In this document: one piece after another, positions 24,701-34,334 of the stretch
Numbering within the stretch: the first letter of the stretch is position 1
How the letters are laid out: each line of letters starts with the position of its first letter
Source: Meandrina meandrites
Taxonomy: Eukaryota; Cnidaria; Anthozoa; Scleractinia; Meandrinidae
Direction: 5' to 3'
DNA length: 64,000 nucleotides
Assembly: GCA_963693305.1 (NCBI GenBank)
Contig: OY855908.1
Coordinates: 2,587,501-2,651,500 of the forward strand
The notes under the pieces: model-generated
Seen by the model: only the letters and a program-made list of their open reading frames with translations
Database searches by the model: none
What the model was told of the DNA's origin: nothing
Made by a program: the position numbers and the translations under genes

Positions 24701-25544
24701 TATTTTCTCTGCAAGATAATTAGAACTGTTAAATAAAAAGCTGGAAAATATAGCATGTATGGTTCTGTCAAAAATGACCTAATTCTTGCCCCAGAATGCA
24801 GGAAATGCACTCTTAGAGGCTCAGATGTTAAAAGTTTCCCGGGGGAGCATGCACCCGGACCCCCCTTTGCCGCCTACTTCTACAATTCTGCCGTCTACTT
24901 CAATTCTTATTGAAAACCCTGCATTTTAAAAGATCCTTCGGTTGTTGCCCTCCTTTGTATAATGCGTGCTGCTCTGTTTTGCAGACGTTGCAAGTTGTTA
25001 CTGCAACCGATTGACAGCCCATCCGTGTTACCGTGTTACCGCGATCCTTTTGCTCTGCGCCAGGAATCGAGACCTCAGGTCAGGTCGCTCCCAATTTCTG
25101 AGCATGCGCAGAGTACTCGTTCTGTATTTTTTCAGCCAATCAGATTTGTCATATTTGACAATGAGTCCGTGAATCGCGGACTTTCGGTTTTGGAGGCGGA
25201 CAGAGGTCTTGATTCCTGGCACAGACCAGAGGGATCACGGTGGGATCAAGAATACGATATAGATGGGGGGGGGGGGGGCGGGGTGGGGGTGAGGGGGACG
25301 CGGACGAGAAACGCAAGAACATTTTGAAACTTGTTTAACGACTGAAATCTTTATTTTTTTTTTTCTTTTCCAGAACCAGAACATTCTGTCCGCAGTTCTA
25401 ACATTGGTTCAAGAGCTGGACCGCACAAGCCTTCTAACTCTTCGAAAAGAAATTGACCAGCAACTACAAGAACTTGATGAAACGGAAAACGAGTCTCAAG
25501 ACGGAAATGCACAAATAGAGGAGAAAGAAGCACTAGCGGACTAG
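18701..25544 (+). CDS. CFAP410: CFAP410 (C21orf2) leucine-rich-repeat ciliary protein (complete, 10 exons)
   Basis: Exons: 18701-18780, 18886-18904 (19 nt), 19099-19145, 19298-19335, 20053-20238, 21095-21198, 21527-21584, 21817-21865, 22671-22797, 25374-25544. They join in phase to 879 bp, 292 aa (human form about 256). Residues 1-125 hold leucine-rich repeats: [33 protein letters not shown], then the cap [14 protein letters not shown]. An acidic, low-complexity linker follows, and a conserved C-terminal helix ([14 protein letters not shown], then [12 protein letters not shown]) at about 239-275, the segment known for oligomerisation and NEK1 binding. The protein acts at basal bodies and cilia and in DNA-damage signalling with NEK1. 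The exon 4 donor (T|GTACCA) is weak but is the only one that keeps frame. Introns carry a SINE, a LINE 3' end and several MITEs. Confidence 0.93.
19383..19697. mobile_element. MITE with ~48 bp terminal inverted repeats in CFAP410 intron 4
   Basis: Left end CCCCATAGCCCTTTTTGCTT then CTCTAAGCTGGCAGGGCCTTGGCACG; the right end at 19648-19695 is its reverse complement with one or two changes. The internal sequence is AT-rich and non-coding. Confidence 0.8.
20555..20919 (+). mobile_element. tRNA-derived SINE with 14 bp target-site duplication
   Basis: The head carries A-box-like TAATGGTCAGTGCACTG and B box GGTTCGAGCCCTAGC. The body continues TTGTGTTCTTGGGCAAGACA and CCATCCAGGGGGGAGTA. The copy is flanked by an exact duplication TTACAACCCTTAAT (20541-20554 and 20920-20933), the mark of retrotransposition. 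It lies in CFAP410 intron 5. Related copies are at 12465, 57365 and 58836. Confidence 0.85.
22872..22944. mobile_element. Short palindromic MITE
   Basis: CTCCTTCGCAGCCGTTGTTT then GGGCTCGTCA is followed after about 13 bp by its reverse complement (TGACGAGCCCAAACAATGGC…GGAG). It could form a 30 bp stem. It is in CFAP410 intron 9. Confidence 0.75.
23169..23318. mobile_element. Foldback MITE
   Basis: GATCAGGATCA…AATCCAAGATCACTTGTATC…GGTGC is mirrored by GCACCACAATCCAAGTGATTGAGATACTGATCTGGATC with imperfections. Non-coding, CFAP410 intron 9. Confidence 0.6.
23480..24075 (-). mobile_element. 5'-truncated LINE, C-terminal end of ORF2 plus 3' end
   Basis: A minus-strand ORF (23690-24073, about 127 aa) ends a non-LTR reverse transcriptase: [28 protein letters not shown], given here in parts ([28 protein letters not shown]), then [16 protein letters not shown] and [16 protein letters not shown]. 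This arrangement (thumb region, then RS/TR-rich loop, then 'F…A…WN.LP') is standard for L2/CR1/Jockey-group elements. The catalytic palm is missing, so the copy is dead on arrival. It sits antisense in CFAP410 intron 9. Confidence 0.75.
24180..24935. repeat. Diverged interspersed repeat (GTCGCCA…GGCGACTA motifs)
   Basis: The ends carry GGTCGCCAATGCGACTA near 24189 and CTGGCGACTAAAAATTG near 24673, and a following block (ACCCGGACCCCCCTTTGCCG…TATTGAAAACCCTGC) resembles sequence near 20390-20445 and 62350-62525. Probably one or two old transposon copies. A 102-residue ORF inside it matches nothing I know. Confidence 0.4.
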
Positions 25545-25818
25545 GAACCTGTAGGACAGCTTTGTTTACCGTGAATGACTGAATTAATTCAAAGCTAATA
25601 TCCTAAAGCAAAAGGGCAGATCTTTTCCCAACAAGGCATCTTTCAGTTTAAGTTCTCGGTTTCTTGTGGAGATCAAATACGTTACAGAAATGTGTGATTA
25701 TGTTGATGGTTTTATTTACGCAGCGTTGAAGTAAAATCAATTGATCTACAAGCAATATAATTTTATAAACTACAGCCTACTCTGCATAAAAGGATCAACA
25801 ATATGATATAATACTATA

Positions 25819-25852
25819 GGAAAATCCATTACCTGACGAGGGAATTCCACGT

Positions 25853-25884
<32 letters not shown>

Positions 25885-25943
25885 TATCGGTTTTTCAAGT
25901 GAAATTTAACGTGGAATTCACGAGTCAGGTAATTGATTTTCCT
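25819..25943. mobile_element. Near-perfect 60 bp-arm hairpin MITE
   Basis: GGAAAATCCATTACCTGACG, then GGAATTCCACGTTAAATTTC and AAAAACCGATATCG are followed directly by the reverse complement, ending AATTGATTTTCC. The loop is only a few bases, so a very stable hairpin could form. Located about 280 bp after the CFAP410 stop, so it may lie in its 3' UTR or just beyond. Confidence 0.85.
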
Positions 25944-26700
25944 TGAATCGCATAATCTTTTAAAAATGAAAATGTGGTGGATGTTGCGAATTAAAGCGCA
26001 GCCTCACTTTCAAGTCGCAATACCGCGCTGAATACCCTCGCATCTCTAGCCAATCAGAGCGCGAGAATTCTTTGAGCTATGCGATTCTACAATAAACTAG
26101 TAACATTTCCAAGTAGGTAAGCCTAGTAATTACACTCGTAACTTATGTTGTATAGTAAAGTTACAACTTAATGATACCGAAAAGCTCTGAGCTTAATTAA
26201 AATACAATCCTTGATGATTAACAAGCCATCAGTAAGCTACAAAACATAAGTTTTACTTTCTGGCAAAGCTGTATTCTTAACAGGTATAGCTATGTAAAGA
26301 AATACTAATTAAAAATGAATACTTTTCTTCACTATTAAAATATCAATTTGCACTGTAAGGTTACACTTATTATTTCGTTTACAAATATAACTGTATATCA
26401 AATGCTTAAAGTACTAATGTTGCTACTAAGTTATCCCCGCACTAAATTTATTGCAATAACTCGTTCAGGCTTATCATACATTACCAGTTATTAACCAGTG
26501 ATACACAACAAAATGTTTAAGCTCTTCATCGGTACACGGTACGTAATCATAACATGAAGTGAACCCTGTTTAAACCGCCCCCAGGAGGTATACTCCCTTA
26601 TTTGGAGGCCCAATATGATATGGCCTTAGGTTTATTTTTGTCTTGAGCAGCGCATCGATTTAATCCTTGTTTATTTTTTTTCTTAAGCGGCTAATACATA

Positions 26701-26836
26701 CACCCTTTTCGATGGTTTAGCATATGATACGCGCGGATATTTTGCGAGTTGCGTAGTATTTTTCCCACGGACGAGGAAAAATACGAGCAATGAGCAAAAT
26801 GTCTGCTCGTATTATATGTTAAACCATCGAATAAGG
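26701..26836. mobile_element. Foldback element (TTCGATGGTTTA ends)
   Basis: CCCTTTTCGATGGTTTAGCATATGATACG…ATTTTGCGAG is mirrored by the right half ending TATATGTTAAACCATCGAATAAGGG. A partial relative with AATGGTTTAACACACGCGGA occurs at about 57320 in a TFCP2 intron. Confidence 0.7.
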
Positions 26837-28269
26837 GATTTATTATTCCACTAATAAAGTAAAGTTAAGGTAGGCCATTTTGTCGGTCCGCTTTCAGTCC
26901 CTATTTTTGCCCTGTTCTACATAATAACGTGGCATATTCGATCTGCGCGTTCTTTTGCCCTAATATGGTAAAATGGCGCAATAGTGGAATACGTTAACAT
27001 TATAGCAAGCTCACAACGCATGCCGAATTTTTCAGTTTCATTCTTTGTTGGCGTCGACATCGGCTCACTTCGGCATTACTAAACGTTCTACGACAATTAT
27101 CCAAAAACAGGTCACAGGTAAAATTTCAGTAGTAAAATATTTTTTTTTGTAAGAAGCTGGAACGGCTAATTAATCAGCAATATTTAGAGAAAATAGAGCA
27201 GTTTTCAAACCAAAGCAATTGCAGTGGTGAATCATGTAAAACGAGAACAGCGCGGGAAAATACATGACTAAGTCATCATCGATTTTGCTTTGCATCTGAT
27301 TGGTCAAGTTGGTGCCGCGTGTTATTTTTAAACCAATCACAGAGCGTGGTAAAGCAAATTCAATTAGAGCAATTCCGGATTACTTTAGACACTCGATTGA
27401 ACAACCGCTCGTTTTATTTTGATCCCGTGCATGGTGAACGAACGAAATTATTCGGACTGGGCTGCCTAGTAACTACTGTCAAATCTTCAGACACCTGTTA
27501 TACCAAGTTTTGGAAAGGAGCTTTCTACATCAGCCAACTGTTCAAAAGCTAATGCTATGTGTTCAATTATTTTTCAGTCTAAAACTAGCTTTCACTACAT
27601 CGAAGGACTTGATCAAGGAAAGCAAAGCTGGTGACGAAGTTTTGCTGTTAAGTGTTCAAATTAGTTTCTAAGTATATGGTCAGGTTTGATAAGACTGCCC
27701 GATAAGTTGTTAGTGAGTGACAAAAAAAGTCACTCAAAAAAGTCGGCTTGTTCAGCTTGACAGTGTCATGAGCTGCGCGATGCGCTCCTTTGCACTTTGA
27801 AAATATTACTTTTTGCGTTTGCAGCATCTCTTCCATTCCTTCTTGTCTCCTTTTAGATCGCTAAATATCCACTTTCGACCAGAAACATTGCTGTTCCCTC
27901 CGTGGACACAACCACTTCTCGATTCCATCTTGAATTTGGTAACTGTACAATCTTGAAAAATTCTTCAAGTTTCAAGTTTCAAGTTTCGAACGGAAAACGA
28001 CGTATGCGCAGCTCATGGCACTATCCCTGTTAAATAATTTTTTTCAGTACCACAGGGACTGGATGGGGGGTGCTGGAATCATAGTTATTTGTTAAACTTT
28101 CGGTGAGTCAGCTAGCAGTTGAAATTTCAGCCCGTTTCTAAGGAGAAATTTTGCAGATCTCAGATCTCAACTATAAGAAACCGCGTCACTTCTCAGCTTA
28201 AAGGTTTCGGCCTGTTGTTATCTATTTAAACCCCATCGAGACCCTCATACCCAGCATTGTTCTCTGTTC

Positions 28270-31200
28270 TCACTGTTCTCCACCCCTTTCATCACCACCC
28301 TGGCTTTCAGTTTCATTCTCCCGTGCTGTATCTGCACGTACCCTCCCCGAATTCACATTACTTTGCACTGATTCGGCACTTATAAACATGACAACAAATG
28401 CACCCATGAGTAGGGCAATGGAAGACAAAATATGCCAAATATCGTGCCAATCGAAAAATCCAAACATTACGCATTCTTTGTTTTTATTACGTGACTCTTC
28501 CGGTGATGACGTCTTGTCCGTGGTCGGTAGGGCAAGAAAAACGGCAACAGCTCCTGCCAAAATACCAGAAGTAAGGAAGATGTAAAACCCTTGGAAAAAT
28601 CTCTTGCAGCACTTGCAGCACTCGCGGCGCTCGCGGCACTCGCGGCGCTCGCAGCGGTCGCAGCGCTCACAGCGCGTGCAGCACTTGTAGCACTTGCGGC
28701 ACTCGCAGCGCTTGCAGCGCTCACAGCGCGTGCAGCACTTGCAGCACTCGCGGCGCTCGCGGCACTCGCAGCGTGCGCAGCACTCACAGCGCGTGCAGCA
28801 CTCGCAGTGCGCGCAGCACTCGCAGCATTCGCGGCACTTGCGGCATGACCACTTGCAGAACTTACAGCACAGTGCGCATAACTTTTGGATCATTTTAGTT
28901 TTGGCACAAAGTGCAAAAACACTAACTGCAATACAAGTAAACAGAAACGCTTGGGAAAGGTCGCTCTGAAAGTGCAACAAAAACAGTAACAAGGGAGCAA
29001 CCAAGCCACCCATAACGAGATAACCCACATTCCAATAGTTTTCACCTGAGTTTTCTTCAGGTTTTCTACAACAACAACAGAAACAACAGCAATCTTTAAT
29101 CAAACGTTTCAGGCTTTGAAAGTCTTTACATTTTGGAAAAACCCCTTTGCGAATTAGCTTGTAGATAGCCCATGCAACCACTGCAAGCCACCAAATTAAA
29201 AGGCATATGAAAAACAACCATTTCAATGCTTCGTTCAGCTCAGATTTTGAGTTATAGAGTGAACCAAAATAGTTGAAGATAAAAAGTGGCACAATGAAAA
29301 ACAGGAAAAATTTTAAGGCACCTATTGGGGACTTTACTCTGTCAGACTTAGGGCACTCATTCAATTCGATCCCATTATACAACAACAGAACAATCAAACC
29401 TGCAATTACAAACATAAACGCCGAATCAAACTGAAACGTGTACCTACTTGGACACAAATGGTATATTGTGGAGAACATTCCCTCGAACAACAGCGCCCAG
29501 GCAAAAGCGTACCCAATGGAATAGGAATACCTCCTTTTCAGTGCCTTTGCCATAAATTTCTTCTTATCTTCGTCTTCAAAAGTATGCTTCGGGACAACCC
29601 CATCTAGAAGGTGTGGAGTGGTATCGTGACATTCCATGACATGATCTGGCAAGATGTCCTTTTGTTCATCGAGAGTACCTCGAGCGGGACATTCCTTAAG
29701 ATTTTCACAGTACAGATACAGTTTTGTCTCCATATACCACACAGACACAGTTAAAATAAGAGCCTGGATTATGTAACCTAAGTTACTTATCATTAGGTTG
29801 AATGGGATATCATAGCCGCTAACTCTATAGCAAAAGTCATTGTAGTAGCAACTGTCTCTGTCACCTTCTTGTATCATTATGTACCAGTTTTCAATGACAT
29901 ATTGGCCGGCGCCAATCAGTAGCACAAAACCCGCAATACCAGTAATATAAGAGTAGGTTTTTGGGCCACCTGAAAACCAGTAGTGGCGTGCTACGTGAAT
30001 CATGGCTAAAATGAATTGTCCAAACATTTTACATCTTTTACATTTGTTCGAGTCCTGCGGATCATTATTTCCATGGTTACCCAGTGGAAAGACCTGGAGC
30101 TCTGCATTACTTTTGTTAGCAATAACAATATCAGGTGTATTTGTTACGTTAAGCGATTCTTGGAAAAGACACATTGCAAAGCCCGACGCGAATACACCTA
30201 CCACTAGTGATAAAAAAAATAAAAAACAAATGGGTCCTGCATAACTGTAATCAAATGACTGCGACAGTTTCAAAGTAACAGGTTTTGATTCACTGGATTT
30301 TAAACTGCCTGTTGCATCCTTAAGGGCTATTCCAACGTACCAGCTAGAGGTGGATTCTTTTAATGGCGGGACAGAAGCTTTGGATAGGGTGATCCGTCCC
30401 TTCCTTGCAAAGGAAAGACGAAGTGACTCCTTCTTGTAATCAACAACTTTTATGTTTTCCTGGACATCTTCCTTGTTCTGCGATACCTTCAGATAAGCTG
30501 GTACATTTGACTGGGAAGTGGCGGTAATGTCAAGTTGTGTTTTTGAGATACCTTTTGGCGGATTGAACTGCCACACCATCACTTTGCACATCGTGACATT
30601 AACAGTCTGAGGTGTATTCAACAAAATTTTTGATGGCGTTTGAGATACTTCAACTGTAAATGACACACCACTTGTTCCCAAAACTGTCATGTACTTTTCA
30701 TCAATGGTTTGGGCTGAACGGGGAAGATTAAGGGTCAATGTGTTCCAGAATGGTGCAGGCTTTGAAACGTCCAAATGACCAAGCAATGATGATCCACCCG
30801 CTTCATACAGAAAAACGTGCAGGAAACCTAGAGGAAGAAACAAAAGTGCAGGGCTCATGAAGCATTATTTCATTCTTAACAGCGTTTGGATAAAAATCGC
30901 TCAATTCAATTCTTCAATCCATTGATCACACCAATAGGCAGCCTAAATTTGGTGTTTTAGTTTGATGCTATCTCGAAGGACTAGTGAAAGCAATTTTAAT
31001 TGCTAAATATTTTCTTTTTTTTTCGCACAGTATGAAAGGTTTGTTTGTCTTTCAAAAAAGAGAATGTGTATTTCGAAGTTGCTGCCATTTAGATTAACCT
31101 ATCCTTGTTTTAGACATTTCATAATCAACAAGTTGTGAAAATGTCTTTGCTTTGGGCTTCAACATCTTTAACCGAGGTTGAATCACGCGTCAGTCTAGGA

Positions 31201-32554
31201 TCCTTAAGAAAGCGCATATATTCAGTAGCTAGTAGCAGCGATCCGTAAATTTGAACTTGCAAAACTACTTAGCGCTTTAAACGAACCTAAAAGATGGTAC
31301 GTCTTTTCTATGGCACATTTATAGTCAGAGTGTATAGGCAGTCTAAGGGCGCTTACCATTAGTCAGGTCTGGCCGGTCAGACCGGTATATTTGAGAACAG
31401 AATTCTGTTGTTAGTCAGATTTGTCCTGTCGAATCAGTCAATGCATAAATATTGCGTACTGTTGTGGTGGATTTGCGGGAAAATCTCGTGAAAAAAGTTC
31501 ATTCATATTCAAAACTACCGAACTGGCTGGCCCGTTCTGACTAATGGAAAGCGCTCTAAGTCTCGGTCTCGGATTGTAAAGGAAGGGACTAGGCGTCTAG
31601 GCTAGCCCTTTCTTGGAAATTTTCAGAAATGCCATTTTCTGCATTCGAATTCTAAGTATATTTACTGAGCAGTTATTGGTAAATGTGCAGCTTTCAATCA
31701 TGTCGCCATCGTTTTCATTAGCGTTTGTGTCGCTTTCACATTTCGACAGTTATAATGTCACTTGTCGACGTTTAGAAATTCCTGTGTCACCAAGATTCAG
31801 GGCTACGCTTGTCGCTTTTCACCCCTTGGAAGGTCTCTAAACTCTGTTTCAGCGAATGCGACGTTTATTCAGGGGCACGCCTCAGCTTGAACCCAAAGAA
31901 TATCAAATTGTTTTTTCATAAGCACTTTCTTCGAAAAGCTTTTAAGAATAAAAACTAAACTTGGTATCTGAACTTAATAGTCTCCAAGTTGACTTCGCAC
32001 AGAATTGGCAAACAAAATTTGTGGGAGCAAGTTTTACTCACTTTATCAAGTACGGTACTTCAGGACTGCGGCAGCGTCTACTTACTGAAACTAAATTATT
32101 AGATCATTTCGGTACCGCGGAAGCAGTAGATTTCTACCGTTGCAATAGGTTCGGGAATCCTGAAATTGCTTCTAATTTGATGCCCAGGCTGCGTTGATCC
32201 GAAAGCGTGATTATTAATCCCACTTATACCCTGAGACGGGTTACTTCCGCCAGAAATAAAAAAAAAAAATCCTATTCAATATAGATAATCCTACATTATT
32301 AAAACCACATCCTCACCAGTGGAGTTGTCAGTCCTCTTAGCTCTCACATGTAAAAAGCTCATATCTCGTTTGTCCATCTGCAAAACGCAAGAGCCGTGCA
32401 GGTTCGTGTCATTAGAAAGTCTGCCCGTGAGTTTCAGCGGCGGTGTAGACGCATCCTGGTTTTTCAAAACAGTCATGCCAGACGAGCAGACTGCTTGAAG
32501 CTCTCCGCGAGGTGTAGGAAACCATGAAACTAAAAACAAAAGGATAAAAAACAT
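28270..32554 (-). CDS. SIDT: SID-1/SIDT family multi-pass membrane protein (two coding exons, 931 aa)
   Basis: Exon 1 is 32317-32554 (ATG at 32554; signal-like start MFFILLFLVSWFPTPRG); exon 2 is 28270-30827. The junction (ACTG|GTGAGG … CTCTAG|GTTTC) keeps phase, so the ATG at 30858 is intronic and not the start. Residues 20-270 form the extracellular β-rich domain; about 275-300 is the first membrane segment, followed by some ten more. Family signatures: CYYNDFCYRVSG, FEGMFSTIYHLCPS (about 530), FQFDSAFMF (about 545) and a late WHDIWH (about 873-878). The Ser/His, Asp and HxxxH residues are those proposed to bind zinc in the CREST-like SID-1 core. SID-1 proteins move dsRNA across membranes; SIDT1/SIDT2 are lysosomal or plasma-membrane forms. 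Oddities: a Cys-rich repeat at about 729-824 and a nearly intron-free body. I cannot assign it to SIDT1 or SIDT2. Confidence 0.93.
28591..28880 (-). repeat. Coding minisatellite: Cys/Arg/Glu repeat inside the SID-1-like gene
   Basis: Within the large exon a 9/18 bp GC-rich unit encodes repeats of the type CCxRCE(R/C)C(R/C), such as CCTRCERCKRCECRKC and ECRERRECCKCC, between two membrane segments. The region is GC-rich unlike the rest of the gene. The same DNA read on the plus strand gives an alanine-rich ORF, which is an artefact of the repeat. Confidence 0.9.
31347..31558. mobile_element. MITE, second copy of the 8640 family
   Basis: GGGCGCTTACCATTAGTCAG…GGCCGGTCAGACCGGT at the left, and GGCTGGCCCGTTCTGACTAATGGAAAGCGCTC at the right, form imperfect inverted ends. 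The core TTAGTCAGATTTGTCCTGTC is shared with 8640-8818. It is in the SID-1-like intron. Confidence 0.75.
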
Positions 32555-32860
32555 CTTGAAACGCGAATCTGCTCTTGGTGCGGATGTTGATGCGCTCGAG
32601 ATATTTCTGCTCAATGGGAGACGCCGTGAAACACTCCTGGAAGGTTTTGTGCTGCTACCAATCAGATTTTGTTAATAGGCTAAACGCCAAAAGGAATGCA
32701 AATACAAAGGCGGAATAATCAGGAACAGAAAATGGTTAAAAAAACTTCATTTTATTTACCTTGCTCCTCTGATTGGTCGCCGCACAATTATATGACAAAC
32801 TAACACGCTCTTCTGACTGTTCCTAGAATCGGTTGCTAAGTCTACATGGTATTGTTAGAG

Positions 32861-32996
32861 TTGTTTTACTTAACCTGTGAAACAACATGTAACAATTAGT
32901 GCGTAATAGTCAAAACTTAACAAAAGAAAACAATGGAATTAGTGTGTAGTACTATCTAAAAGTTTAGTTACTATTTCACAGGTTAAGTTAAACCAC
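32861..32996. mobile_element. Foldback element with ~25 bp inverted ends
   Basis: TAGAGTTGTTTTACTTAACC then TGTGAAACA at the left is mirrored by TATTTCACAGGTTAAGTTAA then ACCACTCTAG at the right. The interior is AT-rich and non-coding. Confidence 0.7.
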
Positions 32997-33434
32997 TCTA
33001 GTGTCTGGGTGTAATTATTCCTTCGACGCTGACTCAGACTTCAAACTTTCAGTAAGACACTACCTCTCTGGAACCTCTATTTCCATTCGCCCGCTGCATG
33101 TAAACACTTCCTCTACTGTTATTCAGGGCTAGGGGCGTTCTTATGACCCATTATCTATTGTTTTTTAAAAGAACCAATGAAGAAACTCGTTCTGAGAGGT
33201 GGTGGGCGACGCTTTCATTTGCTGTATTTATTTTTCCACAGAGAGAAGTAAACAACATCACTAATTCAAAATTCTATCTTGCCTGCATTAGGTCAAAACT
33301 GTGCATTGATTTTTAGGTGAAATTAGGCCTAGATAAGGCGATTATTAAATCTAAGTTAGATTCACGCTAAGGTTAGCGTAGACGTTCAGTTGTCCAAGAT
33401 ATGCAGATCATTTCACGTTGGTCATTTCACATTA

Positions 33435-33780
33435 GGGAGCTTAAGCAATGACGACGGCGACGCCGAGGACAACGCCCGGTGAAAAAGGAATCTATATTTT
33501 ACTCTAGAATCTCGAGATTATTCAGATGTATTCAGCGTAGCTGTCGGTTTAAGAACTGGCTCAAGCTAAATGTGTAAAGAGAGCGTTCAACTCCAAATAG
33601 AAAAATCAAAAATTTGCCGTCGTGGTTCACGTTGTTGAGAATACGCAGAATTGGGTCATTTCACGTTGTTGTTTTGCAGAGAACGGCTAGGAAATGTACC
33701 AAGATTTCAAACGCACGTGCAGAGCTATTGTTCTGCTCATTAAACCTTTTGTTTGGTGTCGTGGCTTGCTTAAGCTCCCA
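33435..33780. mobile_element. MITE with GGGAGCTTAAGCAA ends
   Basis: Left end GGGAGCTTAAGCAATGACGA and right end GTCGTGGCTTGCTTAAGCTCCC are inverted repeats. The interior (GGCGACGCCGAGGACAACGCC, then GGAATCTATATTTTACTCTAGAAT in part) is non-coding. Confidence 0.75.
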
Positions 33781-34303
33781 AAGGGTTGCTGTTATTGATT
33801 GAACACATATATCCTTCCCTTTACCATGTTTACCCTTTACCTTCCCTTTACCATGTTTACTTCATCCTACTTTTATTGTGGGTGCTTACCATTTGTCAGC
33901 AAACCGATCGATTTACAATTCAGTTTCCGGCTATTGTTTTCGCGGATCTTAAATTCCGCGATTTTTTGAAAACTGCGAAAATTAAGTCCCGCGAAAATGA
34001 GTAACAATAAGGTACCTCAAAACTTACATGTAGTGCACCATTTCGAACTGAAATTCCCAGAAAATTCCCGTTCTATTTGCTTTCCAACCAAAAATTCCGG
34101 TATTTTGTACATTCAATCTCAGTTTTATTCTGCGTACGTTTTTCAAAAGCTTATTGACTTTTATAGTGACGCGCGTGATATCTGGAGTGCGTGCTTTTCT
34201 TGTTGAAGTTTAATTTTATGCACAAAATGCTGAGCTTTTCTAAAAAGGTATTGTTTTTGAGCAAAGGATATTTTTCGTAGCGGCGTGTAATGAATATTAA
34301 TTG

Positions 34304-34315
34304 CATATAAAAAGG
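34304..34315 (+). promoter_or_regulatory. TATA box of locus L1
   Basis: CATATAAAAAGG lies about 70 bp before the ATGGCGGAC in exon 1 and about 95 bp before its donor. The block from TATA to donor aligns with the corresponding block of locus L2 (TATA at 52117-52127, minus), which supports a conserved core promoter. Confidence 0.65.
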
Positions 34316-34334
34316 AAGTGTCAAATGACACACC

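Larger units (their letters stand above)
25545..28269. other. Intergenic region between CFAP410 and the SID-1-like gene
   Basis: Two convergent gene ends meet here. The stretch holds the foldback elements at 25819 and 26701, a triple CAAGTTT repeat near 27966 and AT-rich sequence. I see no supported coding exon or RNA gene. Confidence 0.6.
32555..34300. other. Intergenic region upstream of the SID-1-like gene and locus L1
   Basis: The divergent SID-1-like gene and non-coding locus L1 share this interval. It holds the MITE at 33435 and imperfect inverted repeats around 32860-33000 (TTGTTTTACTTAACCTGTGA … TTTCACAGGTTAAGTTAAAC). No supported coding exon is visible. Confidence 0.55.

Noticed and set aside
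28591..28969. Plus-strand alanine-rich and Arg/Gln/Ser-rich ORFs
   Set aside because: They are antisense readings of the Cys-rich coding repeat of the SID-1-like gene.
30828..30858. ATG at 30858 as the start of the SID-1-like protein
   Set aside because: A strong acceptor (TTTCTTCCTCTAG) follows it, and the upstream exon at 32317-32554 joins in phase and supplies the signal sequence; the 30858 ATG is therefore probably intronic.
32555..32614. Longer N-terminus of the SID-1-like protein beginning at 32614
   Set aside because: The codon there is TTG, not ATG; the first in-frame ATG is at 32554 and directly begins the hydrophobic leader.
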